Source of the DNA: Chelativorans sp. ZYF759
GTDB taxonomy: Bacteria; Pseudomonadota; Alphaproteobacteria; Rhizobiales; Rhizobiaceae
Direction: 5' to 3'
NCBI RefSeq assembly: GCF_012911015.1
Contig: NZ_WVVV01000001.1
Location: 620,001 to 684,000 of the forward strand
DNA: 64,000 bases
The notes beneath the pieces are model-generated. The model made no database searches, was not told the origin of the DNA, and was given only the letters and a program-made list of their open reading frames with translations. Below, piece by piece: positions 36,074 through 46,003 of this stretch (positions within the stretch are counted from its first letter, which is position 1; each line of letters opens with the position of its first letter). A program made the translations under genes and the position numbers.

Positions 36074-37702
36074 ATGTCCTTCGTCATTCCCATCCTCGGC
36101 GGCATCGGCCTGTTCCTCATCGGTGTCTCGATGATGACGGAGGGGCTCAAGGCGGCGGCCGGCGCATGGCTCCAGCGGATCCTGGGCGCGGTCACCAGTT
36201 CGCCCCTGCGCGGTCTCGGCGCCGGCATCTTCATCACCGCCCTTGTTCGCTCGTCGAGCGCCGTGACGGTTGCCACGATCGGGTTCGTCAACGCCGGACT
36301 GCTGACATTGGCGCCTGCCGTCTGGGTGGTTTTCGGCACCAACATTGGTACCACCACCACGGCGTGGCTGGTGGTGCTGGCGGGGACGGGCTTCTCGGCG
36401 GCCACCATGGCGCTGCCGATGGTGGGCATCGGCATGATCCTGCGGCTGGTCGGCTCGGGGCGCCCGAGGCTCGGTGGTCTCGGCCAGGCAATCGCCGGAT
36501 TCGGCGTCTTTTTCCTGGGCATCGGGTTCCTGCAGGACGGCTTCGACGACCTGACTCCGCTGCTGGAAGGTCTCGACCTCGATCCGGATGCATGGCTCGC
36601 CGTGCCGGCCTTCCTTTTGCTCGGCTTTGCGCTGACCGTGGTCACGCAATCCTCCAGCGCGGCCATCGCCATAGCACTGACGGCGAGCGCCGGCGGGTCG
36701 GTGCCGCTGATGCTTGCTGCCGCTGCGGTAATCGGCACCAATATCGGCACGACTTCGACCGCCGCCTTCGCGGCCATCGGCGCCACCGCCCCGGCGCGCC
36801 GCGTGGCCGCCGCGCACATCATCTTCAACGTTCTCACGGGGCTCATCGCGCTGACGCTGCTGCCGTGGCTGGTTGCGGCAAGCGCGGCGATCGCCGGCTG
36901 GGCGGGGGACGGGGGCACGACCGTCACGCTGGCCGTGTTCCACACCGTCTTCAACTGTCTCGGCGTGCTGGCCATCGCGGGCGTCGCGCCGCGGCTGATC
37001 GACTGGCTGGGTACCCGCTTCGTGACCCAGGAGGAAAGGATCGGACGGCCCCGCTTTCTCGACGCGACGCTGGTGGGCGTGCCCGAGCTGGCGCTGCGCG
37101 CGCTGGTGCGCGAGGCCGGGCACATGGCCGATATAGGCTTCGAGGTGGCCCGCGCACGCGTCGGGGAGAACGAGGATGCACGGCTGCGGGTCGCGGGCAT
37201 GCATATGGGCGCCTTGAGGCTCGGCAAGGAAATCCGTACCGTAATCGGACGCCTGGGCGGCGAGCAGCTTTCCGGCCCGGTCGCAACCGCCATACCGGAC
37301 ATCATCCGCGGGGTTCAGCACATCGAGGAAGTGCTGCGTGTCTCCAACCAGATCACACCGCCCACGGAGGGCATCGCGGGGACCGACGCGCTGATCGAGG
37401 AGCTGCGGCGCCTGACGCTCGACACCCTGCAGCGATGGGACGAGAGCCTGCCGGAGGGCGAGGCCGCGCCGCAGGCACGGGTCGAAGAGGCCTATCAACG
37501 GCTGAAGGAACGATTTCTGCGGGATGCGGGCAGGGGCATGGACGTCGACACGATGGAGCGCGGCTTTCTCCAGTCGCGGCTCCTGCGTCGGGTCGCCGAG
37601 GAAGCGCTGAAGGCGAGGCGCCGTCTGAAGCCGTGGGAGGTGCATCTGGAGACTGTGCTGCAAGGCGGGGCGGGCGAGCCTGCGACCCCGATGGAGCATT
37701 GA
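36074..37702 (+). CDS. Na/Pi cotransporter family protein with PhoU-like tail
   Basis: A 542-residue protein of the NptA/YjbB type. The N-terminal 300 residues are membrane helices with the paired signatures RSSSAVTV (about residues 61-68) and QSSSAAIA (about 194-201) and GTNIGTT repeated twice, which form the transport core. The C-terminal 200 residues are helical and resemble PhoU. Related proteins move phosphate across the inner membrane, in some cases outward. Phosphate as substrate is inferred from the family. No pst or pho genes are near. Full length, own promoter likely in the 107 bases after the fasciclin terminator. Confidence 0.9.
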   Translation: MSFVIPILGGIGLFLIGVSMMTEGLKAAAGAWLQRILGAVTSSPLRGLGAGIFITALVRSSSAVTVATIGFVNAGLLTLAPAVWVVFGTNIGTTTTAWLVVLAGTGFSAATMALPMVGIGMILRLVGSGRPRLGGLGQAIAGFGVFFLGIGFLQDGFDDLTPLLEGLDLDPDAWLAVPAFLLLGFALTVVTQSSSAAIAIALTASAGGSVPLMLAAAAVIGTNIGTTSTAAFAAIGATAPARRVAAAHIIFNVLTGLIALTLLPWLVAASAAIAGWAGDGGTTVTLAVFHTVFNCLGVLAIAGVAPRLIDWLGTRFVTQEERIGRPRFLDATLVGVPELALRALVREAGHMADIGFEVARARVGENEDARLRVAGMHMGALRLGKEIRTVIGRLGGEQLSGPVATAIPDIIRGVQHIEEVLRVSNQITPPTEGIAGTDALIEELRRLTLDTLQRWDESLPEGEAAPQARVEEAYQRLKERFLRDAGRGMDVDTMERGFLQSRLLRRVAEEALKARRRLKPWEVHLETVLQGGAGEPATPMEH

Positions 37703-37723
37703 GCCGACGCGATATTGCCCGCG

Positions 37724-37739
37724 GTTGACCTCGGTCAAC
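37724..37739. promoter_or_regulatory. Crp/Fnr-type palindrome before the exporter-hemN operon
   Basis: GTTGACC (37724-37730), two bases, GGTCAAC (37733-37739) is a perfect 7-base palindrome containing TTG-N8-CAA, the core of FNR/FixK/NnrR sites. Its centre is about 60 bases before the GTG start of the ATPase gene; a class II activator site would put the transcription start near 37773, with TTATGC around -10. Together with hemN at the end of the operon this supports control by oxygen or nitric oxide through a Crp/Fnr protein, to be shown. Confidence 0.65.
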
Positions 37740-37791
37740 ATGTCGCACCACCCAATGGCTTATGCGGCTCTGACATTGGAGTAAGCGCATC

Positions 37792-38499
37792 GTGGCTCAA
37801 TCGATCTTCCGTACCGAGGGCGTGACCAAGGTCTATGGCTCTGGGCCGGCGGCGGTCCATGCGTTGCGCGGGGTCGACCTCGCTCTCAACGAGGGCGAAC
37901 TGGTGGTCATGCTGGGCGCGTCGGGATCGGGGAAGTCGACGCTGCTGAATATTCTGGGTGCGCTGGACACGCCGACGGCGGGACGGGTCTTCTTCCGCGA
38001 CCGCGAGTTGACGAAGCTCTCCGATGCCGCCCTGACGGCCTTTCGGCGCGACCATGTCGGCTTCGTGTTCCAGTTCTACAACCTTGTGCCTTCGCTGACG
38101 GCGCGCGAAAACGTGGCGCTGGTGACCGAGATCGCGAAGAACCCGATGCGACCGGAGGAGGCGCTGGAGCGTGCCGGCCTGCCGCACCGCATGGACCATT
38201 TCCCGGCCGAACTGTCGGGCGGCGAGCAGCAGCGGGTGGCCATCGCGCGCGCCATCGCCAAGCGGCCGGACGTGCTTCTCTGCGACGAGCCGACCGGTGC
38301 GCTCGACAGCAAGACCGGCGTCACCGTCCTGGAAGCGCTCGTTGCGATCAACGACGAGCTGGGCACGGCGACGGCGCTGATCACGCATAATGTCGGCATC
38401 CAGAAGATCGCCCATCGCGTGGTAATCCTCGCCGATGGCCGGGTATCGGAGGTGATCGAGAACGACAACCGAATCGCGCCCGCGGAGGTGACCTGGTGA
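37792..38499 (+). CDS. ABC exporter ATPase (MacB/LolD type)
   Basis: A 235-residue ATPase. Walker [10 protein letters not shown] is at residues 42-50, the signature is [14 protein letters not shown] and Walker B is [12 protein letters not shown], the typical pattern of the MacB/LolD/DevA group that works with FtsX-type permeases. The start is GTG with GGAG eleven bases upstream. Its end overlaps the permease gene by four bases, so they are coupled. The tripartite arrangement (ATPase, FtsX permease, HlyD adaptor) is that of export of a substrate across the envelope and not of import. Confidence 0.92.
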   Translation: MAQSIFRTEGVTKVYGSGPAAVHALRGVDLALNEGELVVMLGASGSGKSTLLNILGALDTPTAGRVFFRDRELTKLSDAALTAFRRDHVGFVFQFYNLVPSLTARENVALVTEIAKNPMRPEEALERAGLPHRMDHFPAELSGGEQQRVAIARAIAKRPDVLLCDEPTGALDSKTGVTVLEALVAINDELGTATALITHNVGIQKIAHRVVILADGRVSEVIENDNRIAPAEVTW

Positions 38500-40862
38500 T
38501 CAGCGCGCTGGACCGCAAATTGCTGCGCGATCTGCGCCGGATCTGGGCGCAGAGCGTCGCCATCGCGCTGGTCATGGCGTGCGGCGTGGCGATGCTGATC
38601 ATCTCCTTCGGCACGCTGCAGAACCTCACGCAGACCCGTGATGCCTATTACGAACGCAACCGGTTTGCCGAGCTGTTCGCATCCGCAACGCGTGTCCCCT
38701 ACGATCTGCTGGCGGAGATCGCGGCCATCGATGGCGTGGCGCAGGCGGAGGCACGCATCGTCGACTATGTGGTGCTCGACATGCCGGAAATGGTAGAGCC
38801 CGGCATGGGCCGCATCGTTTCGCTGCCCGAGGACGGGGAGCCCGTCCTCAACGTGCCGCTGCTCCGGCTGGGGCAATTGCCGGACCCGACGAGCGTCGAC
38901 GAGGTTGCCGTCTCCGAACCCTTCGCCAATGCGCACGGACTTCGTCCGGGTGACAGTTTTCGTGCGATCGTCAACGGGCAGGCCCGTGATCTCCTCGTGA
39001 GCGGGATCGCGCTTTCGCCCGAATATATATACACGATTGGACCGGCGACCCTGCTGCCCGACAATCGCCGGTTCGGCATCTTCTGGATGAGCCATCATTC
39101 GGCGGCATCCGGCTTCGATCTCGACGGCGCCTTCAACGATCTGACGCTCCGGCTGACGCCGGGAGCCGACCCCGCGCCGGTGATCGCCGCCGTCGACGAA
39201 TTGCTCGACCCCTATGGCGGTACCGGCACGTCTGACCGCGATAGCCAGATGTCGCATGCATTCCTCAAGCAGGAACTCGAGCAGTTGCAGGCGCTGGCCT
39301 GGATCATGCCTCCGATCTTCTTCGTCGTCTCCGCCTTCCTAGTCAACATGGTGCTGGGCCGACTCATCGCGCTGGAACGCCAGCAGATCGGACTGATGAA
39401 GGCGGTCGGCTATTCGACCTTCGAGATCGCCGTCCACTATCTGAAGCTGGCTGCGCTGGTCGGCGTTATGGGCGTCGTGTTGGGCTGGGGCGCGGGCATG
39501 TGGGTGGCCGACGGGATGACCGAGCTCTACGGCGAGTTTTTCCAGTTTCCATATCTGGTCAGTTCGCCTTCCACGGCCGCCTTCGCGATCTCGGGTGTGT
39601 TGGCCATGGCCACGGTGCTGGCCGGCGCCTTTCGCGCCGTGCAGGGGACGGTGCGCCTGAGGCCCGCCGTCGCCATGTCGCCGCCTGCACCGCCGAAATT
39701 CACGCAGGGCCTGGTCGACCGGGTCGGACGCGGCTTGCGGTTGCGCCAGACGACGATGATGATCCTGCGATCCATCACGCGCTGGCCGGGGCGTGCTGCC
39801 GTGACGCTGTTCGGCGTCGCGGCCTCCGTGGCGGTGCTCGTCGGCTCCTTCTTCTTCTTCGATGCCGTCGAGGTGATGAAGGACGAGATGTTCTCGCTGT
39901 CGAACCGCCAGCAGATGACGCTCACCTTGACCCGCGAACAGACGCTCCAGGCGGTCGACGATGCGCGCCACCTGCCCGGCGTTCTCACGGTGGAGGGTGG
40001 CTATGCCGTGCCCGTGCGCCTCTCCCACGGATCGCGCCAGAGCCTGCAGAGCCTGCAGGCCCGCAGCAACGGCACGGAACTCGTCCGCCTGCTCAACCGC
40101 GACCGCCAGCCGGTCGCGATGCCGAGCCGCGGCCTCGTCCTGCCCGAACTGCTGGCGCTCGAACTCGATGCACAAGAGGGCGATCTGATCGCGGTCGAGT
40201 TCTTCACCGGACACCGCGAGACCCATATCGTGCCGGTCGCTTCGGTCGTGCAGCAGACGCTCGGCGAAGCCGCCTACATGCGCGACGAGGCACTGCATGC
40301 GCTCCTGCGCCAGGCGCCGCGGGTCAACCAGCTCAATCTTCTGATCGACGAGGCCCAACTGCCGGCCCTCTATGCGCAAATCAAGGAGACACCTGGCATC
40401 AGCGGCGTGGCGTTGTGGCGCGAGGTGCGGCAGCGCTTCGACGAGCAGCTCAACGAGAACCTGTTTACCAGCGTACTGATCTACGCCACGCTTGGCGTGC
40501 TGATCACGGTGGGCGTGGTCTATAACGCGGCCCGCATCCAACTCTCCGAACGCGCCTATGAACTCGCCAGCCTGCGCGTGCTCGGTTTCTCGCGCGGCGA
40601 GGTGAGCTATGTGCTCGTCGGCGAGATCATGTTCCTGACGGTGATCGGGCTGCCGGTCGGCTGGCTGGCCGGCTATGGCTTTGCCGCCTTGTCGGCGGAG
40701 GGCCTGTCGTCGGAGCTCGTCAACATTCCGCTGGTCGTTTCGACGAGCACCTATGGCTGGGCGACAGTGCTGGTCTTTGTCTCCGCGCTCGTTTCCGTTC
40801 TCATCGTGCGCCGCCGGCTCGACAGGGTCGACCTCGCCAGCGCGCTCAAGCAGAAGGATTGA
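38496..40862 (+). CDS. ABC exporter permease, two FtsX domains
   Basis: A 788-residue permease. The first helix is at about residues 22-45, then a periplasmic MacB-like core domain, three helices (about 268-385), a central helix near 435-460, a second periplasmic domain and three final helices (about 665-780). Thus it carries two FtsX units in one chain, the size seen in DevC/YknZ-like long permeases. Start overlaps the ATPase stop by GTGATCA-type coupling (38496-38499). With the HlyD gene four bases downstream it makes an ATP-driven envelope exporter. Substrate unknown. Confidence 0.9.
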   Translation: MISALDRKLLRDLRRIWAQSVAIALVMACGVAMLIISFGTLQNLTQTRDAYYERNRFAELFASATRVPYDLLAEIAAIDGVAQAEARIVDYVVLDMPEMVEPGMGRIVSLPEDGEPVLNVPLLRLGQLPDPTSVDEVAVSEPFANAHGLRPGDSFRAIVNGQARDLLVSGIALSPEYIYTIGPATLLPDNRRFGIFWMSHHSAASGFDLDGAFNDLTLRLTPGADPAPVIAAVDELLDPYGGTGTSDRDSQMSHAFLKQELEQLQALAWIMPPIFFVVSAFLVNMVLGRLIALERQQIGLMKAVGYSTFEIAVHYLKLAALVGVMGVVLGWGAGMWVADGMTELYGEFFQFPYLVSSPSTAAFAISGVLAMATVLAGAFRAVQGTVRLRPAVAMSPPAPPKFTQGLVDRVGRGLRLRQTTMMILRSITRWPGRAAVTLFGVAASVAVLVGSFFFFDAVEVMKDEMFSLSNRQQMTLTLTREQTLQAVDDARHLPGVLTVEGGYAVPVRLSHGSRQSLQSLQARSNGTELVRLLNRDRQPVAMPSRGLVLPELLALELDAQEGDLIAVEFFTGHRETHIVPVASVVQQTLGEAAYMRDEALHALLRQAPRVNQLNLLIDEAQLPALYAQIKETPGISGVALWREVRQRFDEQLNENLFTSVLIYATLGVLITVGVVYNAARIQLSERAYELASLRVLGFSRGEVSYVLVGEIMFLTVIGLPVGWLAGYGFAALSAEGLSSELVNIPLVVSTSTYGWATVLVFVSALVSVLIVRRRLDRVDLASALKQKD

Positions 40863-40865
40863 TCG

Positions 40866-42080
40866 ATGTCGAAGATCCGTATCGCCGTGATTTCGGTTGC
40901 CGCCGTCGCGGCGGCCGGCGCCCTGACCTGGGCGTTCTGGCCCGAGCCGGTGCCGGTCGACCTCGCCACGGTCGAGCGCGGCCCGATGGAGGTTACCGTG
41001 TCGGCTAACGGCGTGACACGGATCCGCGATACCTATCTCGTGACGGCGCCGATCGCCGGCACGACGACACGGTCGCCAGTCGAAGTGGGCGACGATGTCG
41101 TCGCGAACGAAACCGTGGTGGCGACGATCCAGCCGGCCGCACCCGCCCTTCTCGATGCCCGGGCCCGCGCCCAGGCAGAGGCCGCGGTAGAGGAGGCGGT
41201 GGCCGCGCTGCGCCACGCGCAGACAAATGTCGAGCGGGCGGAAGCCGATCTCGATCACGCGCAAAACCAATATGAGCGCACCCGAAGGCTGGCGGAGCAG
41301 GGCACGATCCCGCTGCGCATGCGCGACGATGCGGCACTGCAGCTGCGCACGGTCGAATCCGCCCTGGAAGCAGCGCGCACCGATGTGGTCCGGCAGGAGG
41401 CCACGCTGCGGCGAACGCGTGCGCAGCTGCTCGGCCCGGAAGGCGAAGGTGGCCCCCGCGAGCCAGGCGAATGCTGCGTGCGCATTCATGCGCCCGCTTC
41501 GGGCAGCGTGTTGTCGATCGAGAATGTCAGCGCCCGGCTCGTGCAGGCCGGCGAGCCGCTGCTCACGATCGGGCGCCCTGACGAGCTGGAGATCGAGGTC
41601 GAACTCCTGTCGGCCGACGCCGTGCGCATCAGCGAGGGTGCAGCCGCTCATATCGGCCGCTGGGGCGGGCCGGGCGAACTGGCGGCGCGGGTCCGCCGCA
41701 TCGAACCATCCGCCTACACGCGGGTTTCGGCACTCGGCATCGAGGAGCAGAGGGTGCGCGTGCGTCTCGATCTTCTCACGCCAAGCGACGAGCGCGCCGG
41801 GCTTGGCGACAATTTCCGGGTCTTCGTGCGGGTCGTCGAATGGGCGGGGGAGGACGTGCTGCGCGTGCCTGTCGGCGCGCTGTTTCGTGCCGGCGAGAAC
41901 TGGGCGGTCTACCGCATGGCGGAAGACGACAGGGCCCGAATGGTCCTGGTCGAGATCGGCCGGCGCACCGCGCTGGAGGCGGAGGTGCTGTCCGGGCTGG
42001 AGACCGGAGACCGGGTGGTGCTGTATCCCGCCGACCGCATCGACGAAGGCACCAGTGTGGTCGATCGCGCCGCACTCTAG
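40866..42080 (+). CDS. HlyD-family adaptor of the ABC exporter
   Basis: A 404-residue membrane-fusion protein: an N-terminal helix (residues 5-25), a barrel-sandwich half (TAPIAGTTTRSPVEVGDDVVANE), a long coiled-coil hairpin (about 95-190, rich in Ala, Glu and Arg), the second half (RIHAPASGSVLSIENVSARLVQAGEP) and beta-barrel domains. It links the FtsX permease to an outer-membrane channel, which is not encoded here. Two cysteines lie next to each other at about residue 200, in the lip of the hairpin, an unusual feature. Three bases separate it from the permease stop. Confidence 0.9.
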   Translation: MSKIRIAVISVAAVAAAGALTWAFWPEPVPVDLATVERGPMEVTVSANGVTRIRDTYLVTAPIAGTTTRSPVEVGDDVVANETVVATIQPAAPALLDARARAQAEAAVEEAVAALRHAQTNVERAEADLDHAQNQYERTRRLAEQGTIPLRMRDDAALQLRTVESALEAARTDVVRQEATLRRTRAQLLGPEGEGGPREPGECCVRIHAPASGSVLSIENVSARLVQAGEPLLTIGRPDELEIEVELLSADAVRISEGAAAHIGRWGGPGELAARVRRIEPSAYTRVSALGIEEQRVRVRLDLLTPSDERAGLGDNFRVFVRVVEWAGEDVLRVPVGALFRAGENWAVYRMAEDDRARMVLVEIGRRTALEAEVLSGLETGDRVVLYPADRIDEGTSVVDRAAL

Positions 42081-42151
42081 GGCTTGCGCGAGGTCAAGGA
42101 CGGCAAAGCCGTCCTCGCGCGATGGTGCCGCGACATCGACCGGAGCATGAC

Positions 42152-43513
42152 ATGACCGTTCTCAAGGAGCCGCCGCGGCTTGAAGATCTCGCTGCGCAGC
42201 CCGTGCCGCGCTATACTTCCTATCCGACCGCACCGCATTTTTCCGCCGACATCGACGGTGAACGCCACGCCGACTGGTTGAGGCAGGCCGGGATGGCTGC
42301 CGGACCGGCTTCGGTCTATCTGCATGTGCCTTTCTGCCGCTCCATGTGCCATTATTGCGGCTGCAACACGCGGGTATCGCGGCGCGACGATCCGATCCGT
42401 GATTACGCGCGGGTGCTCCGCGACGAAATTGCCCTTTCGGCTTCGCTGACAGGCCGCATGCGGGTCGAACATCTCCATTGGGGTGGGGGTACGCCCAACC
42501 TTCTGCCGCCCGACAGCTTCGAGATGCTGGTCGAGGCCCTGGACCGTCATTTCGATCTCGCGCCGGCGCTCGAGCATGCGATCGAACTGGATCCGCGCCA
42601 TGTGGGGGAGGAAAATGTCCGGCTCCTGGCGCGGCGCGGCGTCAACCGCGCGAGCCTGGGCGTTCAGGATCTGCACCCCGCCGTGCAGATCGCGATCGGG
42701 CGCGTCCAGCCTTACGAGAAGGTGCGGGTGGCGGCGGAGCGTCTGCGCGCAGCCGGCATCGCCGCCCTGAATTTCGACGTCATGTACGGGCTGCCCTTTC
42801 AGTCGGTCGACACGATCCGCCGCACGGCCGAACAGGTCGCCGGCCTGGCGCCGGACCGCATCGCGCTGTTTGGCTACGCGCATGTGCCCTGGATGAAGAA
42901 ACACCAGCGGCTGATCGACGAGACCGCCTTGCCGGACGCCGCGCAGCGGATGACGCTGGCCCGGGCGGCACGCCAGGTGTTCGTCGAAGCCGGTTATGTC
43001 GAGATAGGGATCGACCATTTTGCGCTGCCGGGCGACGCCATGGCGCAGGCGCTGCGCGATGGCGCGCTGCGACGCAACTTCCAGGGCTATACGACCGACT
43101 CCGCAGAGACGCTTATTGGACTGGGCGTTTCCTCCATCGGCCGCACGCCGGCGGGCTTCGTGCAGAACGCCAGCGACGAGGGCGCCTGGCGCCGGGCGGT
43201 GGCGGCGGGGAGATTGGCGTCCGCGCGCGGCAAGGCGTTCGAGGGAGAAGATCTGGTGCGGGCCGCAGCGATCGAACAGCTTCTGTGCTTCTTTTCCGTC
43301 GATCTCGAGGCGGTCGCGGCTGCGCATGGGCATGATGCGTCGATCTTCGACGCCGACATCGCAAGCCTCGCGGAGTTCAGGCAGGCCGGCTGGCTGCGGA
43401 TCGAGGCCCGCAAGATCTCGATCGACGCTCACCAGTGGGAACTGGCGCGGCTGGTTGCCAGCCGCTTCGACACTTATCTCGGCCGCGCTGGCCGCCATTC
43501 GGCGGCGGTCTGA
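42152..43513 (+). CDS. hemN: Oxygen-independent coproporphyrinogen III oxidase HemN
   Basis: A 453-residue radical SAM enzyme that decarboxylates coproporphyrinogen III to protoporphyrinogen IX without oxygen. The cluster cysteines C62, C66, C69 (CRSMCHYC) plus C71 are at the same positions as in the E. coli enzyme, and the N-terminal signature RYTSYPTAPHF separates true HemN from HemW. The C-terminal HemN domain is complete. It is 71 bases after the exporter adaptor on the same strand with no terminator between, so it probably belongs to the exporter transcript and its Crp/Fnr-type box. An ATG at 42152 with CGGAG upstream is used. Confidence 0.95.
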   Translation: MTVLKEPPRLEDLAAQPVPRYTSYPTAPHFSADIDGERHADWLRQAGMAAGPASVYLHVPFCRSMCHYCGCNTRVSRRDDPIRDYARVLRDEIALSASLTGRMRVEHLHWGGGTPNLLPPDSFEMLVEALDRHFDLAPALEHAIELDPRHVGEENVRLLARRGVNRASLGVQDLHPAVQIAIGRVQPYEKVRVAAERLRAAGIAALNFDVMYGLPFQSVDTIRRTAEQVAGLAPDRIALFGYAHVPWMKKHQRLIDETALPDAAQRMTLARAARQVFVEAGYVEIGIDHFALPGDAMAQALRDGALRRNFQGYTTDSAETLIGLGVSSIGRTPAGFVQNASDEGAWRRAVAAGRLASARGKAFEGEDLVRAAAIEQLLCFFSVDLEAVAAAHGHDASIFDADIASLAEFRQAGWLRIEARKISIDAHQWELARLVASRFDTYLGRAGRHSAAV

Positions 43514-43544
43514 GGGCCGCGCCCCCGGCATACCGGCCGCGGCT

Positions 43545-44450
43545 TCAGGCCGGGGGAATGGCGCCGGTCCGGCGGCGTGCGCTTACCTCTGCCATCCAGA
43601 TGCCGCCGAGCACCATCGCCATCGCCACGGCATGGTAGGCATGGAAAGCCTCGCCCAGGATCAGTATGGAGAGGATCGTTCCGAAAATCGGCACGGCGTT
43701 GATGAACAGACCCGCCCTGTTGGCGCCGATCATCTCGACGCCGCGGATGTAGAAGATCTGGGAAAGAACGGAAGGAAAAAGCGCGGTATAGGCAACCACT
43801 GCCCAGCCGCGCAGGTCGGGCAGGATGATCTGGCCGCTCTGGAACTCCCATAGGAGGAAGGGCAGGGACGAGACGAGTGCCGACCCGGCCAGCACGATCA
43901 TCAGGCTCTGCCAGTGGATCGCGGGCTTGAAGCGCAGCGCCACCGTGTAGCCGGCATAGACGATGACGGCGGCCACCATCAGCGCATCGCCCAGGTTGAC
44001 GTCGAGCTCGGCCAGCCGCCGGAGATCGCCATGGCTGGCGGTCAGCGCAACGCCGATGACGGAAAGCGCAAGCCCCAGCAATTGCAGCCATGTGGCACGC
44101 TGCGAAAACGCCAGGAAATTCACCAGGAAGATCACCATGGGAATGGCGGCCTGCTCGATCGATACGTTGATCGCGGATGTCATGGTCAGGGCGCTGTAGA
44201 GCGCGGCGTTGAAGAAGGTGAAGCCGACGGAGCCCAGCACGAAGAGGAACGGCAGATGGCGCCTGGTTTCCGGCCAGTCGGCGACGAACTGGCGCCAGCC
44301 GATGGCCAGCAGCATGGCCAGTCCGAACACCCAGCGCAGCGTCGTCAGCGCCATGGGCGAGACGTGACCCACCGCGAGCTTGCCCGCAACCGCGTTGCCG
44401 CCCCAGAAGAGGGCGGTGAGGAGAAGCAGGACATAGGCGTTGCGTGGCAT
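43545..44450 (-). CDS. EamA (drug/metabolite exporter) family protein
   Basis: A 301-residue membrane protein with ten helices arranged as two EamA repeats (about residues 5-135 and 148-290). The start pattern AYVLLLLTALFWGGNAVAGK is typical. These proteins export metabolites or amino acids; no specific substrate is indicated. The ATG at 44450 is chosen because the open frame upstream to 44555 is arginine-rich and unlike the family. It is convergent with hemN and divergent from purA. Confidence 0.88.
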   Translation of the reverse strand: MPRNAYVLLLLTALFWGGNAVAGKLAVGHVSPMALTTLRWVFGLAMLLAIGWRQFVADWPETRRHLPFLFVLGSVGFTFFNAALYSALTMTSAINVSIEQAAIPMVIFLVNFLAFSQRATWLQLLGLALSVIGVALTASHGDLRRLAELDVNLGDALMVAAVIVYAGYTVALRFKPAIHWQSLMIVLAGSALVSSLPFLLWEFQSGQIILPDLRGWAVVAYTALFPSVLSQIFYIRGVEMIGANRAGLFINAVPIFGTILSILILGEAFHAYHAVAMAMVLGGIWMAEVSARRRTGAIPPA

Positions 44451-44635
44451 GGCAGGGCTTTTGCGGCGGGCAGGCACCCTTAGACGGCTGCAACTCCGCT
44501 GGCAAACGCGGAAATCCGCTCCTGCGCCTGGCAATATTGCGCGCGGGTCTCGCATCCGGTGCCTTGTGACGCTATAGAGGCGCGAAAAACATGGGCGCCG
44601 GGCGCCCGATCCGCTTCGAGAGAGGGAAAGAATTC

Positions 44636-45934
44636 ATGGCCAATGTTGTGGTCGTCGGCTCGCAATGGGGTGACGAGGGCAAGGGCAAGATCGTCGACTG
44701 GCTGTCGGAGCGTGCGGATGTCGTGGTGCGCTTCCAGGGTGGCCACAATGCCGGCCATACGCTGGTCGTCGACGGCAAGGTCTACAAGCTTTCGCTGCTG
44801 CCTTCCGGCGTCGTGCGTTCCGGCAAGCTGTCGGTCATCGGCAATGGTGTCGTCTTCGACCCGCATGCCTTCGTGGCCGAGGTTGGCCGCCTTCGCGAGC
44901 AGGGTGTCGAAATCGGTCCGCACTGCCTGAAAATCGCCGAAAACACGGCGTTAATCCTGTCAGTACATCGGGAACTGGATGCCTTCCGCGAGGATGCGGC
45001 GTCCAATAGCGGAACCAAGATCGGCACGACCCGCCGCGGCATCGGCCCGGCCTATGAAGACAAGGTCGGCCGCAGGGCGATTCGAGCAATGGACCTCGCG
45101 GACATGGATACCCTGCCGGCCAAGGTGGACCGGCTCCTGACGCATCACAATGCGCTGCGGCGCGGGCTGGGCCAGCAGGAAGTGTCGCATGATACGCTGA
45201 TGGACGAACTCGGCGCGGTCGCGTCCGAGATCACGCCTTATGTGGACCGCGTCTGGAAGAGCCTCGACGAGGCGCGCCGCGCGGGCCGTCGCATTCTGTT
45301 CGAGGGCGCGCAGGGCACGCTTCTGGACATCGACCATGGGACCTATCCCTTCGTCACCTCGTCCAACACGGTGGCGGGACAGGCGGCGACGGGCGCGGGC
45401 GTGGGCCCGGGCACGATCGGATACGTGCTGGGCATCACCAAGGCCTACACGACGCGCGTCGGCGAGGGCCCGTTCCCGACCGAGCAGGACAACGAGGTCG
45501 GCGAATTCCTCGGCACGCGCGGGCGTGAATTCGGCACCGTGACGGGACGCAAGCGGCGCTGCGGCTGGTTCGACGCCGTGCTCGTGCGCCAGGCCGTCGC
45601 GGTCAACGGGATCGACGGCATCGCGCTGACCAAGCTCGACGTGCTCGACGGCATGGACGAGATCAAGGTCTGCACGGGCTACATGCTCGATGGCGAGCCG
45701 ATCGACTATCTGCCGGCCAGCCAGGGCGCCCAGGCGCGGGTGGAGCCGGTCTACGAGACACTGGAAGGATGGTCCGGCACGACGGCCGGCGCGCGTTCCT
45801 GGAACGACCTTCCCGCACAGGCGGTCAAGTATGTCCGTCATATCGAGGAACTGATCGGGGCGCCGGTCGCGCTTCTGTCGACCAGCCCGGAGCGGGACGA
45901 CACGATACTTGTGACCGACCCCTTTCAAGATTAG
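44636..45934 (+). CDS. purA: Adenylosuccinate synthetase PurA
   Basis: A 432-residue enzyme that joins IMP and aspartate using GTP, the first committed step to AMP. The GTP/active-site loop WGDEGKGKI is at residues 11-19, followed by the GGHNAGHT segment with the catalytic His and the later [14 protein letters not shown] and [11 protein letters not shown] motifs. An ATG at 44636 with GAGAGGGAAAG upstream gives the family start MANVVVVGS; a frame from 44591 adds 15 residues. An unusual perfect hairpin follows 10 bases after the stop codon. Confidence 0.97.
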   Translation: MANVVVVGSQWGDEGKGKIVDWLSERADVVVRFQGGHNAGHTLVVDGKVYKLSLLPSGVVRSGKLSVIGNGVVFDPHAFVAEVGRLREQGVEIGPHCLKIAENTALILSVHRELDAFREDAASNSGTKIGTTRRGIGPAYEDKVGRRAIRAMDLADMDTLPAKVDRLLTHHNALRRGLGQQEVSHDTLMDELGAVASEITPYVDRVWKSLDEARRAGRRILFEGAQGTLLDIDHGTYPFVTSSNTVAGQAATGAGVGPGTIGYVLGITKAYTTRVGEGPFPTEQDNEVGEFLGTRGREFGTVTGRKRRCGWFDAVLVRQAVAVNGIDGIALTKLDVLDGMDEIKVCTGYMLDGEPIDYLPASQGAQARVEPVYETLEGWSGTTAGARSWNDLPAQAVKYVRHIEELIGAPVALLSTSPERDDTILVTDPFQD

Positions 45935-45943
45935 GTTCAAACG

Positions 45944-45979
45944 CCGCCAAGTCGCGGTAGCAAATACGCGACTTGGCGG
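45944..45979 (+). other. Perfect 13-bp hairpin between purA and the next gene
   Basis: Arms 45944-45956 and 45967-45979 are perfectly complementary (13 bases) around a 10-base loop. No T-run follows on either strand (plus-strand bases after the stem are ACAATGATG), so a classical terminator is doubtful. It could end purA transcription in a rho-aided way, protect the mRNA end or attenuate the next gene, which starts 24 bases later. Confidence 0.7.
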
Positions 45980-46003
45980 ACAATGATGTGGGGCTTTAAC
46001 TGA

